NCBI GenBank assembly: GCA_008501765.1
Contig: QQUE01000011.1
Location: forward strand, 1 to 64,000
DNA from: Calditrichota bacterium
Lineage (GTDB): Bacteria > Zhuqueibacterota > Zhuqueibacteria > Zhuqueibacterales > Geothermadaptataceae
DNA: 64,000 nucleotides
Direction: 5' to 3'
The notes beneath the pieces were generated by a model that made no database searches, was not told the DNA's origin, and worked only from the letters and a program-made list of their open reading frames with translations. Position 1 is the stretch's first letter. Each line of letters starts with the position of its first letter. The position numbers were made by a program, and so were the translations under genes. This document shows, one piece after another, positions 43,522 through 53,569 of the stretch.

Positions 43522-45768
43522 TTATTTCATCAGCAGTAATTTTCTCTCCAAAACAAAATCCTTCCGATTCGAGGATCTTACTTCAAGACGATAGAAATAA
43601 ACCCCGGAACTCACCCGAATTCCATAGTCATTTCGACCATTCCACAGAACTGTGTGGCTGCCTGCGTTCGCCTTATTTTTGACCAATTCACGAACCTTTT
43701 GACCGCGCACATCAAAAATATTCAAACGCACATCCGCTGCATCGGGCAAATCAAATTGAATGTAGGTCTCTGGATTAAAGGGATTTGGATAGTTTTGGTG
43801 CAGTGCAAATTCCTGCGGTAATTCAGTTTTTTCCGCGACAGCACTGCCACCTTCATTTGAAAGTAAACGCGCTGCAACAGGAATATAAAGCGGCGAGTTG
43901 ATCGCGTCCGGGCACAGCACTTTAATTTTACCGATGGCCGTTTGCGGAATAAGAGAAAGCCCGGAAGAATTCACATCAAAAATGAGATTGCCGGGTCCTG
44001 CATTTTCAGTCAGATTAATAAATGGGCTTGCCGACTCTGCCGTCCAATTCAAACTGCCGGACCCCGGATCACTAATAATAACGGAGGTATCCGTTTGTAC
44101 ATCACCCGGATTGGAAAGCAAATGGGTGAAACTAATTGGATTGGCCCAAATTGTTTTTGTAAACGCCGGTGGTACGCGGGTAAAAATACGGCAGGTATTC
44201 CAGTCAACCCGGAAGCCTTCGGGAGGATCGCCGCCAAGATTCCAATCGCCCACCATGTTACCGCGGTCAAAAACCTGAACCTGATTCGTGGCCGCGTCAA
44301 TATCCACCTGAAGTTGCGTGCCGGTTGGCGCCACTTCTCCAAAATCGATGAGCGGCACTGCAATATGGTCCTGCTCCATTTTATCGAGATTGAATACATA
44401 GCAGAATAGCTCCAGCGGGACAAAGGATCGCTGTTGGTCGTAAATAAAAACATTAAACTCAACCAACTCAGCCGGGGCGCCAAATCGTACACTGCCACTG
44501 TCGCTCGGTGGCCAATCAGGCTGGTTAAATGAAACACCACGGGTCAACGTGCCCTGACGTGGATTGCCAACAAACCCTTCCGGTGCGTTCCCAGGGTGAA
44601 TTGCCACTGCGTGGTGCAGTTGGCCATCCTCACGCGTAAAATTACTTGGCGACCAGATCGCATCCGTAAATGGCCCAACTTTTATCTCATCCTGCCATTC
44701 TTCGAGTGGAATTTTTGCCGGCACATCTCCGACTAAAAAAATTGTGCTGGCACATGCAAGGGCCGGTGATTGCGATTCGTCATCAAATGTACCTGTGGCG
44801 ATCAGGTTACGTTCGTTACAGGAGCCATCGAGACAGGCGCCAAAACTGCGCACAGCGATACAGATTATGCGTACTTCGCCGGGTTCCAGTGTAATATTTT
44901 TTGTGAGTTCAACCGGATCGGCGGCTGTCGGATCACCGGTTGTTAAAATTTCGCATTCGCCCATGCTATCGGTAAATTTTGCGGCAAATGTATCGGTATC
45001 TGGATCCGGGCTCGAAAGAGCAAAAACACCATTTTGGAACGCAGTAGCCCTGGTTTCACCTTCTGGCAAACCAGCGGTCTGCCGGCCTTTGCTGTTTAAA
45101 TTTAGCGTAACCGGATGATTAAAGTCATTGTTTTCAATGAGGAAACACAACAATCCCTGATCACCACGGCGGCATGTTTGAAATTGTTCATCATCCATTG
45201 GTAAATAACGCATGTTTAACCGGGGAACATCAGGATTTTCCGGCGCTGCTTCAACAAGGCAGACTTCAGTATCGCCAACACCAGTAATTGTACCCTGCCC
45301 CTGGGAACCACCGCTAAAAGTAACAGAATAGGATCCCACAACGGTGCAAATGTAGTTTTGTCCCGGTACGACAGTTCCAGCAGGAATTGTGATAATTCCT
45401 GGGCCAGCAAGCGGTTGCGGCCCCGGAACGGTTGGCACAGGAACCGGAATATTTACCGGTCCCACTGTAAATCCTGCCCCGCCACCTGGTGGAGTGCAGT
45501 TTAGTGTTAAAGTCAAAGTTGCCGCTGATGGTTGAGCACAATTATTACTGGAAGCATTCCATGAGACGTAAGGCAATAAACCGACTGGAACATTAATCGG
45601 GCCTCCGGCCGGTGGGATAAGCACAACCTGTGGGGCAAATTTTGCCAGATAAATTGTGCGGGCGCAGACTGGAACAAGCGTACCATCACAAGCAGGAGCT
45701 TCGGGCATAATTGCAGGAAAACTGAACAAGAAAAATGAGACGAGCAATACGATTTTGATTTTACGCAT
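43522..45768 (-). CDS. Large secreted protein with type IX (T9SS) sorting domain
   Basis: 748 residues with a signal peptide (to about residue 26). The N-terminal part (30-170) is a Pro/Gly-rich Ig-like domain. The middle carries many paired Cys and lectin-like beta segments. The last ~90 residues are a type A sorting domain: FALHQNYPNPFNPETYIQFD, VRLNIFDVRGQKVRELV, and SGVYFYRLEV, ending in KLLLMK. This domain directs export through the Por/T9SS system and surface attachment. The passenger's role is unknown; no catalytic motif was seen. It is the strongest clue to the FCB affiliation of the genome. Confidence 0.88.
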   Translation of the reverse strand: MRKIKIVLLVSFFLFSFPAIMPEAPACDGTLVPVCARTIYLAKFAPQVVLIPPAGGPINVPVGLLPYVSWNASSNNCAQPSAATLTLTLNCTPPGGGAGFTVGPVNIPVPVPTVPGPQPLAGPGIITIPAGTVVPGQNYICTVVGSYSVTFSGGSQGQGTITGVGDTEVCLVEAAPENPDVPRLNMRYLPMDDEQFQTCRRGDQGLLCFLIENNDFNHPVTLNLNSKGRQTAGLPEGETRATAFQNGVFALSSPDPDTDTFAAKFTDSMGECEILTTGDPTAADPVELTKNITLEPGEVRIICIAVRSFGACLDGSCNERNLIATGTFDDESQSPALACASTIFLVGDVPAKIPLEEWQDEIKVGPFTDAIWSPSNFTREDGQLHHAVAIHPGNAPEGFVGNPRQGTLTRGVSFNQPDWPPSDSGSVRFGAPAELVEFNVFIYDQQRSFVPLELFCYVFNLDKMEQDHIAVPLIDFGEVAPTGTQLQVDIDAATNQVQVFDRGNMVGDWNLGGDPPEGFRVDWNTCRIFTRVPPAFTKTIWANPISFTHLLSNPGDVQTDTSVIISDPGSGSLNWTAESASPFINLTENAGPGNLIFDVNSSGLSLIPQTAIGKIKVLCPDAINSPLYIPVAARLLSNEGGSAVAEKTELPQEFALHQNYPNPFNPETYIQFDLPDAADVRLNIFDVRGQKVRELVKNKANAGSHTVLWNGRNDYGIRVSSGVYFYRLEVRSSNRKDFVLERKLLLMK

Positions 45769-45861
45769 TTGATCTCCTTTGTTAATTTATACTATACTCA
45801 TTTGAGTAAGGATTTTTGTCAGTCTGTGATAGAAGGATCAAACAAGCGAACACTTATTAAA

Positions 45862-46028
45862 TAACGTGAGTTCGATATAAGATGAATTGGGACAAAACGA
45901 ATTAATTATAGGATATAGTCCGAAGGCGTCCCGCCGAGGATAACGCACGAAACGCTCGGCGAGACGCCTTCGCTCTATTATAATTATGCTTGGTAAAGAA
46001 TGTTACAGCTTACATCGAACTCACGTTA
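45862..46028. mobile_element. 167-bp MITE-like element, copy 1
   Basis: Terminal inverted repeats TAACGTGAGTTCGAT (45862-45876) and ATCGAACTCACGTTA (46014-46028) are perfect. An internal stem pairs 45922-45938 with 45955-45971 (GAAGGCGTC against GACGCCTTC). A second copy of identical length lies at 60133-60299. No coding frame. TA at both ends could be a TA target duplication as in IS630/Tc1-type elements. The remaining 45769-46533 gap has no gene. Confidence 0.85.
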
Positions 46029-46048
46029 ATTAGTGCAATTTCCTGATG

Positions 46049-46069
46049 TCGAACTCACGTTTAATAAGT
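46049..46069. repeat. Extra copy of the MITE right end
   Basis: TCGAACTCACGTTTAATAAG repeats the element's right terminus 21 bp beyond it. With ACTTATTAAA at 45852-45861 it forms an outer inverted repeat around copy 1. Confidence 0.65.
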
Positions 46070-46533
46070 AAAAAAGAAATGAAATAGCGTTATGGGTTCC
46101 GGGGATTTTCAAATTATAACAATATTTTTAAGAACAAATTCCGCTTTTGCCCGAGTATTTTTACAAAATTCAAACTTAGCCAAGCGAATTAATACTATAT
46201 TTTGACCTTTAAATTATTAATAACTAAAATTAATATTATTAATTATAAAAACAAAGAAATTATCCTTTCTGATCAAAATTTCAGTTAAACTAAATTTTCA
46301 AAGGCACAATTTGCACAGCATCCTTTTGCATGATTGAATTAATTTTTCAAGAATCGTACTCTTATTTTTCCATTTATTTTTTTTGTGTTTCTCTTCATAA
46401 TACATTATATTTTTCACCGATATTGATTTCAGGGCTGTACATTAGAAATACATTTTTTCATCAATCATAGCATTTCCCCTACTTCATTGAAATTAACTAC
46501 CATTTATCAATATTAAGTTTTGGAGGATGTAAA

Positions 46534-48471
46534 ATGGCTGAAGCAAAAACCTTCCCCCCCTCTGCCGCACTTGCTCAAACAGCGCACATTGGCTCACTGG
46601 ATGAATATAAATCGCGCTACGCAGAATCAATTGCAGATCCGGATGCCTTCTGGGCGAAGGAGGCCGAACGCTTGCATTGGTTTAAGAAATGGGACAAGGT
46701 CAGTGAATTTGATTTTGTAAACGGTGAAATCAAATGGTTTTCCGGTGGGAAGCTCAATGTCAGCTACAATTGTCTCGACCGCCACGTTAATGATGGCCGC
46801 GGCGATGACACAGCCCTGATTTGGGAAGGTAACGATCCGGACGAGGCCGCTTCTTTTACGTACTCCGAACTGCTCGGCGAAGTGCAAAAATTTGCCAATG
46901 TCCTGAAATCATTGGGTGTAAAAAAAGGCGACCGCGTTTGCATGTACATGCAAATGATCTCGCAACTTCCGGTGGCCATGCTCGCCTGCGCCCGTATTGG
47001 CGCTGTTCACTCGATCGTTTTTGGCGCTTTCAGTGCCGAATCCCTGCGTGACCGCATTAATGATTCAGCTTGCAAAATCCTGATCACCCAGGATTCGGGA
47101 GTCCGTGGGACAAAACATGATATCCCGATGAAAATTAATGCTGACGAAGCTGTTAGCCAGTGTCCTTCAATCGAAAAAGTTGTTGTTGTGCGCAGGACCG
47201 GGCTGGAAGTAGCCATGCAACCGGGCCGGGATCATTACTGGCATGATCTCATGGCCACCGCTGAACCTTTTTGTGCGGCAGCCGAACTGGATGCCGATGA
47301 CCCGCTTTTTATTCTCTACACCTCCGGTTCGACCGGCAAACCAAAAGGTGTTTTGCACACAACGGCTGGATATTTGTTATATACAGCCATGACCCACGAG
47401 CTTATTTTCGACTACAAACCCGGTGATATTTACTGGTGTACCGCCGATATTGGCTGGATTACCGGCCATTCTTACATCGTGTACGGCCCGATGGCAAATC
47501 GAGCCATAACAATGATGTATGAGGGTGTGCCAAACTACCCGGACTATGGCCGTTTCTGGCAGATTGTCGAAAAACACAAAGTAACGCAATTTTACACCGC
47601 GCCCACCGCCATTCGCGCATTGATGAAAGAAGGCGACAAGTGGCCGAATGCCCACGATTTATCGTCAATTCGCATTCTCGGAACAGTCGGTGAACCCATC
47701 AAAGAACCGGAGTGGATGTGGTACCATAAAGTTATTGGTGAAGAACGATGCCCGATCGTCGACACCTGGTGGCAGACGGAAACCGGTGGTGTTTTGATTA
47801 CTCCACTACCAGGCGCTACACCAACAAAACCCGGCTCAGCAACGCTGCCCTTTTTTGGTATTGAACCTGTATTGATGGACGAAAAGGGAAACGAAATTGC
47901 AGGCCCTGCCGCAGGGTACCTCGCAATTAAAAAAGCCTGGCCCGCCATAATGCGAACAGTTTATGGCGATCACGACCGATTCCTCCAGACGTATTTTTCC
48001 CGGTTTCCGGGGTATTATTTTACCGGCGATGGCGCCAAGCGGGACGAAAATGGCTACTACTGGATTACCGGCCGGGTCGACGACGTGCTCAACGTTTCCG
48101 GCCACAGAATCGGGACAGCCGAAGTTGAGGGGGCCATCGGCCAGGCAGCGGGTGTTGCCGAGGCGGCGGTTGTCGGGTTTCCCCACGATATTAAAGGAGA
48201 AGCCATTTATGCTTACGTTACGCCCATGAGTGACGTTGAGCCGGACGAAGAAATGACAAAAAACATTTTGGCGGCGGTCAGCAAACATATTGGGCCACAC
48301 GCGAAACCGGAAAAAATTCAATACACAGCTGCCCTGCCCAAAACCCGGTCTGGCAAAATTATGCGCCGTATTTTACGCAAAATTGCCTCGGGCGATCTGG
48401 AAAATGTCGGTGATATTTCGACACTTGCCGATCCGACCGTCGTTGAAGATCTGATGAAAAACAAGCTTTAA
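46534..48471 (+). CDS. acs: Acetyl-CoA synthetase (AMP-forming)
   Basis: 645 residues, the usual Acs length. Motifs: P-loop ILYTSGSTGKPKGVLHT, the acetyl-binding region around DTWWQTETGG, the hinge YYWITGRVDDVLNVSGHRIGTAEVE, and the C-terminal acetylation-site lysine Lys608 in KTRSGKIMRR. It converts acetate, ATP and CoA to acetyl-CoA in the cytoplasm. GGAGG lies seven bases before the ATG. It stands alone upstream of the fatty-acid genes and fits growth on acetate. Confidence 0.96.
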   Translation: MAEAKTFPPSAALAQTAHIGSLDEYKSRYAESIADPDAFWAKEAERLHWFKKWDKVSEFDFVNGEIKWFSGGKLNVSYNCLDRHVNDGRGDDTALIWEGNDPDEAASFTYSELLGEVQKFANVLKSLGVKKGDRVCMYMQMISQLPVAMLACARIGAVHSIVFGAFSAESLRDRINDSACKILITQDSGVRGTKHDIPMKINADEAVSQCPSIEKVVVVRRTGLEVAMQPGRDHYWHDLMATAEPFCAAAELDADDPLFILYTSGSTGKPKGVLHTTAGYLLYTAMTHELIFDYKPGDIYWCTADIGWITGHSYIVYGPMANRAITMMYEGVPNYPDYGRFWQIVEKHKVTQFYTAPTAIRALMKEGDKWPNAHDLSSIRILGTVGEPIKEPEWMWYHKVIGEERCPIVDTWWQTETGGVLITPLPGATPTKPGSATLPFFGIEPVLMDEKGNEIAGPAAGYLAIKKAWPAIMRTVYGDHDRFLQTYFSRFPGYYFTGDGAKRDENGYYWITGRVDDVLNVSGHRIGTAEVEGAIGQAAGVAEAAVVGFPHDIKGEAIYAYVTPMSDVEPDEEMTKNILAAVSKHIGPHAKPEKIQYTAALPKTRSGKIMRRILRKIASGDLENVGDISTLADPTVVEDLMKNKL

Positions 48472-48520
48472 ATTTTGTAAATGGGTGGTACACTGTTTTG
48501 TATAAGTATTGTCCGATTCT

Positions 48521-48562
48521 TGTCATTCCGGTCGCCTTCTTTTTCGGCGTACCGGAATCTCC
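48521..48562. repeat. GTCATTCC-type dispersed hairpin, copy B
   Basis: ATTCCGGTCGCC (48525-48536) and GGCGTACCGGAAT (48546-48558) pair with one unpaired base. Part of the same family as 11964 and 53291. The 450-bp gap (48472-48924) has no gene. Confidence 0.65.
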
Positions 48563-48924
48563 ATGAGCCTACCACTCTATGAGATTCCGGGATTCAATAA
48601 AAACATCAAACTCGAGCTGAAAGCCGGCGAAGTAATTGCGATTTTAGCAACCACGAAGTAAAACACTTTTTGTTCTACGAAGTAAGATGACATCCTGAAT
48701 TCGTATAATTAGACAATACCTTTACAATTCGCTACAACAATTTGTTGCCACTCTTTTTACTTCTCTACGGAAGAGATTTCAAAAATCACTTCCTATTTTA
48801 GTTTCCTTTGACAATTTTCTATTAATATTCGAATGAGTGACCGATTCTTAAACAGTGATTTTATTTCAACCTACCGGAGCAAAACCACTTGCGGGTGAGT
48901 TGTATTTTCAAAATGGAGATTTTG

Positions 48925-49818
48925 ATGTTCAGAATTAACAGAAAAACAATACTCTTTTTTATGATAGCATGTTGGTTCCTAATCATCGGTTCAACTCAGA
49001 TTTTAGCTGGTCCCGGTTCCCAAACTTTATGGAAAATCTCAAAAGATGGCAATTTTTCCTATATTCTCGGTTCTGTGCATTTCTTAAAAAAAGAGAACTA
49101 TCCCCTGCCGCAAAAAATTTATGCTGCCTTCGATGAATGCGATGCGCTGGTTTTGGAGGCTGACCTTGATAGTCTGAAAATGCCAGAGACAGCTTCAAAA
49201 ATGATGCACATTAGTATGCTGCCGGACAATCGATTATTCAAGGATGTCGTATCGCAGGAAACTTTTGAACAAGTATCCAGCCATCTCGCCGGACTCGGAT
49301 TAAATATTCAGCTCATGCCGCGGAGTAAACCCTGGTTTCTGGCATTGACAATCACCGCTTTAGAGGCGCAAAAAATGGGGATGGACGCCACCCTTGGTTT
49401 AGACAATCATTTTGCGCAAAAGGCAAATGAGAAAGAATACCCGATTCTCGGCCTGGAAACGATAGCATTTCAAATGGGATTGTTTGACAATTTGCCCATC
49501 AAAACCCAAATTTCTTTTCTGCTCAAAACTTTAGATGATGCAAAAGATGCTGAAGTGACGATGGGAAAAATGCTTGCTGCCTGGGAAAATGGCGAAGAGG
49601 GAAAACTTCAGGAATTGCTCTCCGGTGGCTTTGAAGGATTTCCAGAACTCTATAATAAACTTTTGATAGCGCGCAATGAAAACTGGGTCCCGCAAATCGA
49701 GAAATTAATTTTGAGCGACAAAAAATATTTTATCGTTGTCGGGGCCGGGCATTTGGTGGGGAAAAAAGGAGTAATTGAACTACTGAAGAAACGCGGATAT
49801 TCCATCAAACGGATTTAA
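48925..49818 (+). CDS. TraB/GumN-family protein
   Basis: 297 residues from ATG 48925 (MFRINRKT), which has GGAGA upstream; a longer TTG frame from 48889 is rejected. A signal peptide/TM is followed by the Tiki/TraB/GumN fold: YILGSVHFLKKENYPLP near the N-terminus with the conserved GSxH, DALVLEADL, and C-terminal VVGAGHLVGKKGVIELLKKRGY. The family includes metal-dependent proteases such as Tiki, and bacterial members are periplasmic or lipoproteins of unclear role. It is a single gene with a convergent neighbour. Confidence 0.88.
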   Translation: MFRINRKTILFFMIACWFLIIGSTQILAGPGSQTLWKISKDGNFSYILGSVHFLKKENYPLPQKIYAAFDECDALVLEADLDSLKMPETASKMMHISMLPDNRLFKDVVSQETFEQVSSHLAGLGLNIQLMPRSKPWFLALTITALEAQKMGMDATLGLDNHFAQKANEKEYPILGLETIAFQMGLFDNLPIKTQISFLLKTLDDAKDAEVTMGKMLAAWENGEEGKLQELLSGGFEGFPELYNKLLIARNENWVPQIEKLILSDKKYFIVVGAGHLVGKKGVIELLKKRGYSIKRI

Positions 49819-49903
49819 CTGAATTTATCTTTTGGTGATTCTCCAATAGTCGAATTGCTTATTGGAAATGCTGCGACATCCAATTTGATGTGAATTTCAT
49901 AGA

Positions 49904-49938
49904 CAAAAAAAGGGCTGAAATAAAAATATCAGCCCTTA
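49904..49938 (-). terminator. Rho-independent terminator between convergent genes
   Basis: AAGGGCTGA (49910-49918) and TCAGCCCTT (49929-49937) form perfect arms. On the minus strand the stem is followed by seven or more T, so it serves the SGNH gene; it may also act on the plus strand. Confidence 0.88.
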
Positions 49939-49967
49939 AAATTTAAATATTTACGAATATTTTTTCA

Positions 49968-51401
49968 TTAGAAAATGGCTTTTACCTGCTCCGCAGCTTC
50001 CACCGAAATTGTAGATATACGCTTGCCAACATATTGTCCTGCATAGTAGGAAACATCTACAGGTTCAATGGCCAAATCTAACATTCCATTAATTGTCTGG
50101 ATAAAAAGATTGGCGATAATTGCATATCCCGCGTCATTTGGATGCACGCCATCGAGGCTGAAAGCTGTGTTCACCGGATCGAGCAGCACAAATTTTCCGC
50201 TCATGCCATCAATTCCGCTCGAATTCAATGTGCCTAATGCAGTATTCATATCCACGACCGGCGCTTGAAATTGCTGTGCCAGAGTCGCAATTGCTGCGTT
50301 AAATCCATCAACGGCTGCTTTTATTGCCACACCCTCATCCGCTGTAAGTGTAACCGCGCCTGGCAGTGGTTGACCAGTTGGGTTCAAACCATTGGCAATC
50401 ATTCCTGACTGAATTGCTGATGCACTCAATTCTGGAAATCCCATGGCGACAAGTGCGGCTGAATCAGGTACACCGACGCCAGCTTCGTACATTGCCAAAC
50501 CTGGAAGAGTGATATGCTCAACACCTGTTTCTTCTGTAACCAAAGGGATAAAAAGTTCTGCCGTTGGGAGTGGGTTGAAGTCTACCGGCACAACCTGGTT
50601 CACGCCATTAACAACTGCTATTGTCGAAACGACAGGTACACCCATCACCGGATGAACAACGCCATCAAGTGCATTGATAAAAGGAATATCAGTCACATAA
50701 GGAATATTGGCCAAAATCAGCGCCGCATGTGTTTTGGTTCTAATTTCGGTCAGCAATGTTGTATAATCCGCTGTGAAGGCGGCGATATCGGTTAATCTTG
50801 TCAAATCACCACCGGCCGTTGCGGCTGCCAATGCGTCGTTATTGCCGATCCACAAAATAATGAGAGTTGGATTTAACAAAATGGCTTGCTGCAATTGCGT
50901 GGTATTGCCAAAATTGGGATTGCGCAAAATCATATCAAAAAAGGAATTTCCATTGGAATTGGCTGAACTGGTTGCTGTAAGGACATTATTCAACGTTGCT
51001 CCAGGCACACCGAGATTGTCGTATGGTCTGGAAAGTAGTGCGTTTTTGAGAAGAGCCAATGGATTCGCAACTGGTTCAGTAACCAATTCACCATTTACAA
51101 ATTGCAGCGGGGATTGCCCGGGAGTACTGCCAATTCCCGGTTCAGCGATCAATGGTTGCTGAAAATCAGACTTACCGAGCTGCTGTGCAATCAGGTTGGG
51201 GAAACTATTCACTTGCGCTGTTTCAACCATTCCTGCAGATTGAAATCCGGCGGTTAAACTATTGCCAATGGCCACAAACTTGCTGGTTGCCAATTGGCCT
51301 TGCGTGGCATTGAGTTCTGGCTGGTCAGGAGTTGATACATCGCAGCCGGAATATATGATTACGCTCGAGAGTAGAAGAGCGATGAGTAAAATTCTTTTCA
51401 T
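49968..51401 (-). CDS. SGNH/GDSL-hydrolase lipoprotein
   Basis: 477 residues. Lipobox YSGC with Cys20. SGNH blocks are visible: VAIGNSLTAGF (block I, nucleophile Ser48; the usual Asp of GDS is Asn here), VPGAT (Gly block), LWIGNNDAL (Asn block) and LDGVHPNDAGYAI (Asp/His block). It is therefore probably an esterase/lipase anchored in the envelope. It is longer than single-domain members because of an insertion between blocks (about residues 230-380). It lies directly downstream of the FadL-like gene on the same strand (50 bp), so it may release fatty acids for that channel. Confidence 0.88.
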   Translation of the reverse strand: MKRILLIALLLSSVIIYSGCDVSTPDQPELNATQGQLATSKFVAIGNSLTAGFQSAGMVETAQVNSFPNLIAQQLGKSDFQQPLIAEPGIGSTPGQSPLQFVNGELVTEPVANPLALLKNALLSRPYDNLGVPGATLNNVLTATSSANSNGNSFFDMILRNPNFGNTTQLQQAILLNPTLIILWIGNNDALAAATAGGDLTRLTDIAAFTADYTTLLTEIRTKTHAALILANIPYVTDIPFINALDGVVHPVMGVPVVSTIAVVNGVNQVVPVDFNPLPTAELFIPLVTEETGVEHITLPGLAMYEAGVGVPDSAALVAMGFPELSASAIQSGMIANGLNPTGQPLPGAVTLTADEGVAIKAAVDGFNAAIATLAQQFQAPVVDMNTALGTLNSSGIDGMSGKFVLLDPVNTAFSLDGVHPNDAGYAIIANLFIQTINGMLDLAIEPVDVSYYAGQYVGKRISTISVEAAEQVKAIF

Positions 51402-51451
51402 ATTTATCTCCGTTTATAGTGTAGTCAAATTGAATTTCATGCACATTTAAA

Positions 51452-52747
51452 TTAGAAATTCATACCGAAACTTGCCCAAAGAAGACTGGCATTGGAATTA
51501 TAGGTTCCATTAAAACCATTGTGGTTTTGGCCTTCGCCATCTTCAACTGTGCTGCGGTCGCCAATATTGACAAACATATAACCAGCATCGAAGATATATT
51601 TCCCGGTTGTGTAACCGAATCCTATGCTAAAATCATGGCGGTCATCATCTGGTAATAAAGGGCTGACCGATTCGATAGGCTGCGGTGTTTTGTCAAAAAT
51701 GTAGCCGGCACGCAAGTCCAACTGTTCATTGATAGCATATTCACCACCAACGCGGAACTGCCAGGCGTTTGCATAATCAAACGGAATTGTCTGATTAAGA
51801 GCATCATTATCAAAATCGAGGGTTAATTCATCAAATACAGACCATTTAAACCACATGTAATCAGCTTCCACACCCAATTTATCAGTTAACTGGTAGTGTG
51901 CACCAACGGAGAGAAATGCTGGAAAATCAAGAGCTGTGTTTACTTTTTGATCTGCTAATACAGCTGCCGCAACAGCTGAAGCCTGCGGGACGGTAAGGCC
52001 GTCGAAGATTGTGAATTCTGCATCGCCTTCATTAAATTTGTTTTCAATTGTGTGGCGATACATAAACCCAAGAGATAATTTATTGGCTCGATATTGAGCA
52101 GAAAGATTAAAGCCGATAGCCAAATCGGAAGTACCGGTCATGGTTATTTCACCGACATCATAGCCTGGAGAACCTTCGCTGTCGAACAAATAGACATTGC
52201 GGGTCAGTTCAATCTTTGCGATAACGACATCGGCTCCAACACCAATGCTGAAATTCGGGGTAATTTTGTAAGCGACAACGGGGGAAATATAAAATGACTC
52301 AACCAGAGCATTTTTTGAAATTCCTCTGCCCGGGAAATCGTCTTCCCATTCAAGCCCGAGGCCAAACGGATTGGTTATGCTGAGCCCGGCACCTAAGTTT
52401 TCATTAAACTTATGAGCATAATGTATCCCGATTGGCGTAAAAACATTTGCTACAGATTCATGCACGGTGTCATCAAAAATTGGAGAAGCACCAACGAAAT
52501 TGCCTCTGGGAAAAATGAGTGTAACTCCACCGTAGAATTGGCTGTTTTCCAAGAAAGCTATGCCTGCAGGATTGTAAAAAACTGTTGAAGCATCAGCCGA
52601 TTGCGCTACGATAGCGCCTGCGAGAGCTGAAGCTCGCCCACCAAATTCATACAGGTTAAACCCACCTGCTCGTGCACTGTTATTATGCACTAATAAACCT
52701 GCGACAAGCATTGTTCCGACAAACAACCCTTTGAGATTGTTTTTCAT
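51452..52747 (-). CDS. FadL/OmpP1-family long-chain fatty-acid channel
   Basis: 431 residues from ATG 52747; a longer frame from 52765 contains the ribosome binding site GGAGGG. After a signal peptide (ending NNSARA) the mature N-terminus GGFNLYEFGGRASALAGAIVA, with STVFYNPAGIAFL soon after, is the FadL hatch signature. The 14-strand barrel ends in LLWASFGMNF with terminal Phe. FadL proteins pass hydrophobic compounds, mainly long-chain fatty acids, across the outer membrane. It adjoins an esterase and lies divergent from the FadR-type regulator and beta-oxidation genes. Confidence 0.93.
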   Translation of the reverse strand: MKNNLKGLFVGTMLVAGLLVHNNSARAGGFNLYEFGGRASALAGAIVAQSADASTVFYNPAGIAFLENSQFYGGVTLIFPRGNFVGASPIFDDTVHESVANVFTPIGIHYAHKFNENLGAGLSITNPFGLGLEWEDDFPGRGISKNALVESFYISPVVAYKITPNFSIGVGADVVIAKIELTRNVYLFDSEGSPGYDVGEITMTGTSDLAIGFNLSAQYRANKLSLGFMYRHTIENKFNEGDAEFTIFDGLTVPQASAVAAAVLADQKVNTALDFPAFLSVGAHYQLTDKLGVEADYMWFKWSVFDELTLDFDNDALNQTIPFDYANAWQFRVGGEYAINEQLDLRAGYIFDKTPQPIESVSPLLPDDDRHDFSIGFGYTTGKYIFDAGYMFVNIGDRSTVEDGEGQNHNGFNGTYNSNASLLWASFGMNF

Positions 52748-53538
52748 AAAACCCTCCGGTTTCAATGAGTAGTGAATAATTCAGACAGTTTCTCGCAAAA
52801 GCAAGAGGGTGAGAAACTACCACCTACTGACTATATATAATTAAATTATATACCGAAAAAGAACAATGTATTACTGAAACTACTTAAGCGGACATTAAAA
52901 TAAAAAATAATAATTTTGTTATTAATCATCGCAATTGAATTTTAACGTACTGTAAAATCCATTAATTGTCAACAAATAAAAATCAAACTTTCCGGGATTG
53001 TGGGCAGCCGAAAATAGATTATAAATAATATTTATCACTGCGAAACAAGATTTATATTAATATTTTTCATATGATTGGATTCTATGTTTCGCCCTTTTTC
53101 ACAAAATGGTTTCTGATTTTCAAATATCAAAAAAAAATATTCGACGCAAATCTAAAATTTTGATTTGCCATAGCGCCATTCTTTAAATTTCATTCGATGG
53201 AAATACTCCAATCGATGCAACTTCTGTCTATTATTTATGATTTAACTCGTTGTGAATAATTGACTTTAACTACCTTTTTCGTCTCCTCGACCTGTCATTC
53301 CCGCAAGCATTTAGCGGGAATCCATAATTGTACATGCACTGGATCCCCGATAAAAGCATTCGGAGCCGTAGGCCGGCGTCAGCAAGATGACAAAATTTGG
53401 AAATTTTAAGTAGATTTCTTTAATTTTGCACAACAGTTAAGATTTATTATTTTTATCTAAATTGTTACTTATTAAATCTTTAGAAATAAATAGAGAAATT
53501 TTAGATATGATCTTGACCAAGATTTAAATATTCAAACC
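52748..53538. other. Intergenic region between fadL and fadR-like genes
   Basis: A/T rich, with no gene seen. It contains a GTCATTCC-type hairpin at 53291-53322. Near the fadL start the minus strand reads CTACTCATTGA, a poor half-match to the operator at 53570; I do not call it. Confidence 0.5.
53291..53322. repeat. GTCATTCC-type dispersed hairpin, copy C
   Basis: CCTGTCATTCCCGC then GCGGGAATCC, with perfect 8-bp arms 53297-53304 and 53314-53321. A second half with GGATCCCCGATAAAAGCATT follows to about 53390. Confidence 0.75.
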
Positions 53539-53566
53539 TTGACCTTTACGATTTCTCTACTATATT
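53539..53566 (+). promoter_or_regulatory. Sigma70-type promoter of the fadR-like gene
   Basis: TTGACC (53539-53544) and TATATT (53561-53566) with a 16-bp spacer. The predicted start of transcription falls inside the adjacent operator. Confidence 0.65.
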
Positions 53567-53569
53567 TAT

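Noticed and set aside
52740..52775. Second FadR operator upstream of fadL
   Set aside because: Only a half-site (CTACTCATT on the minus strand) matches; the other arm does not.
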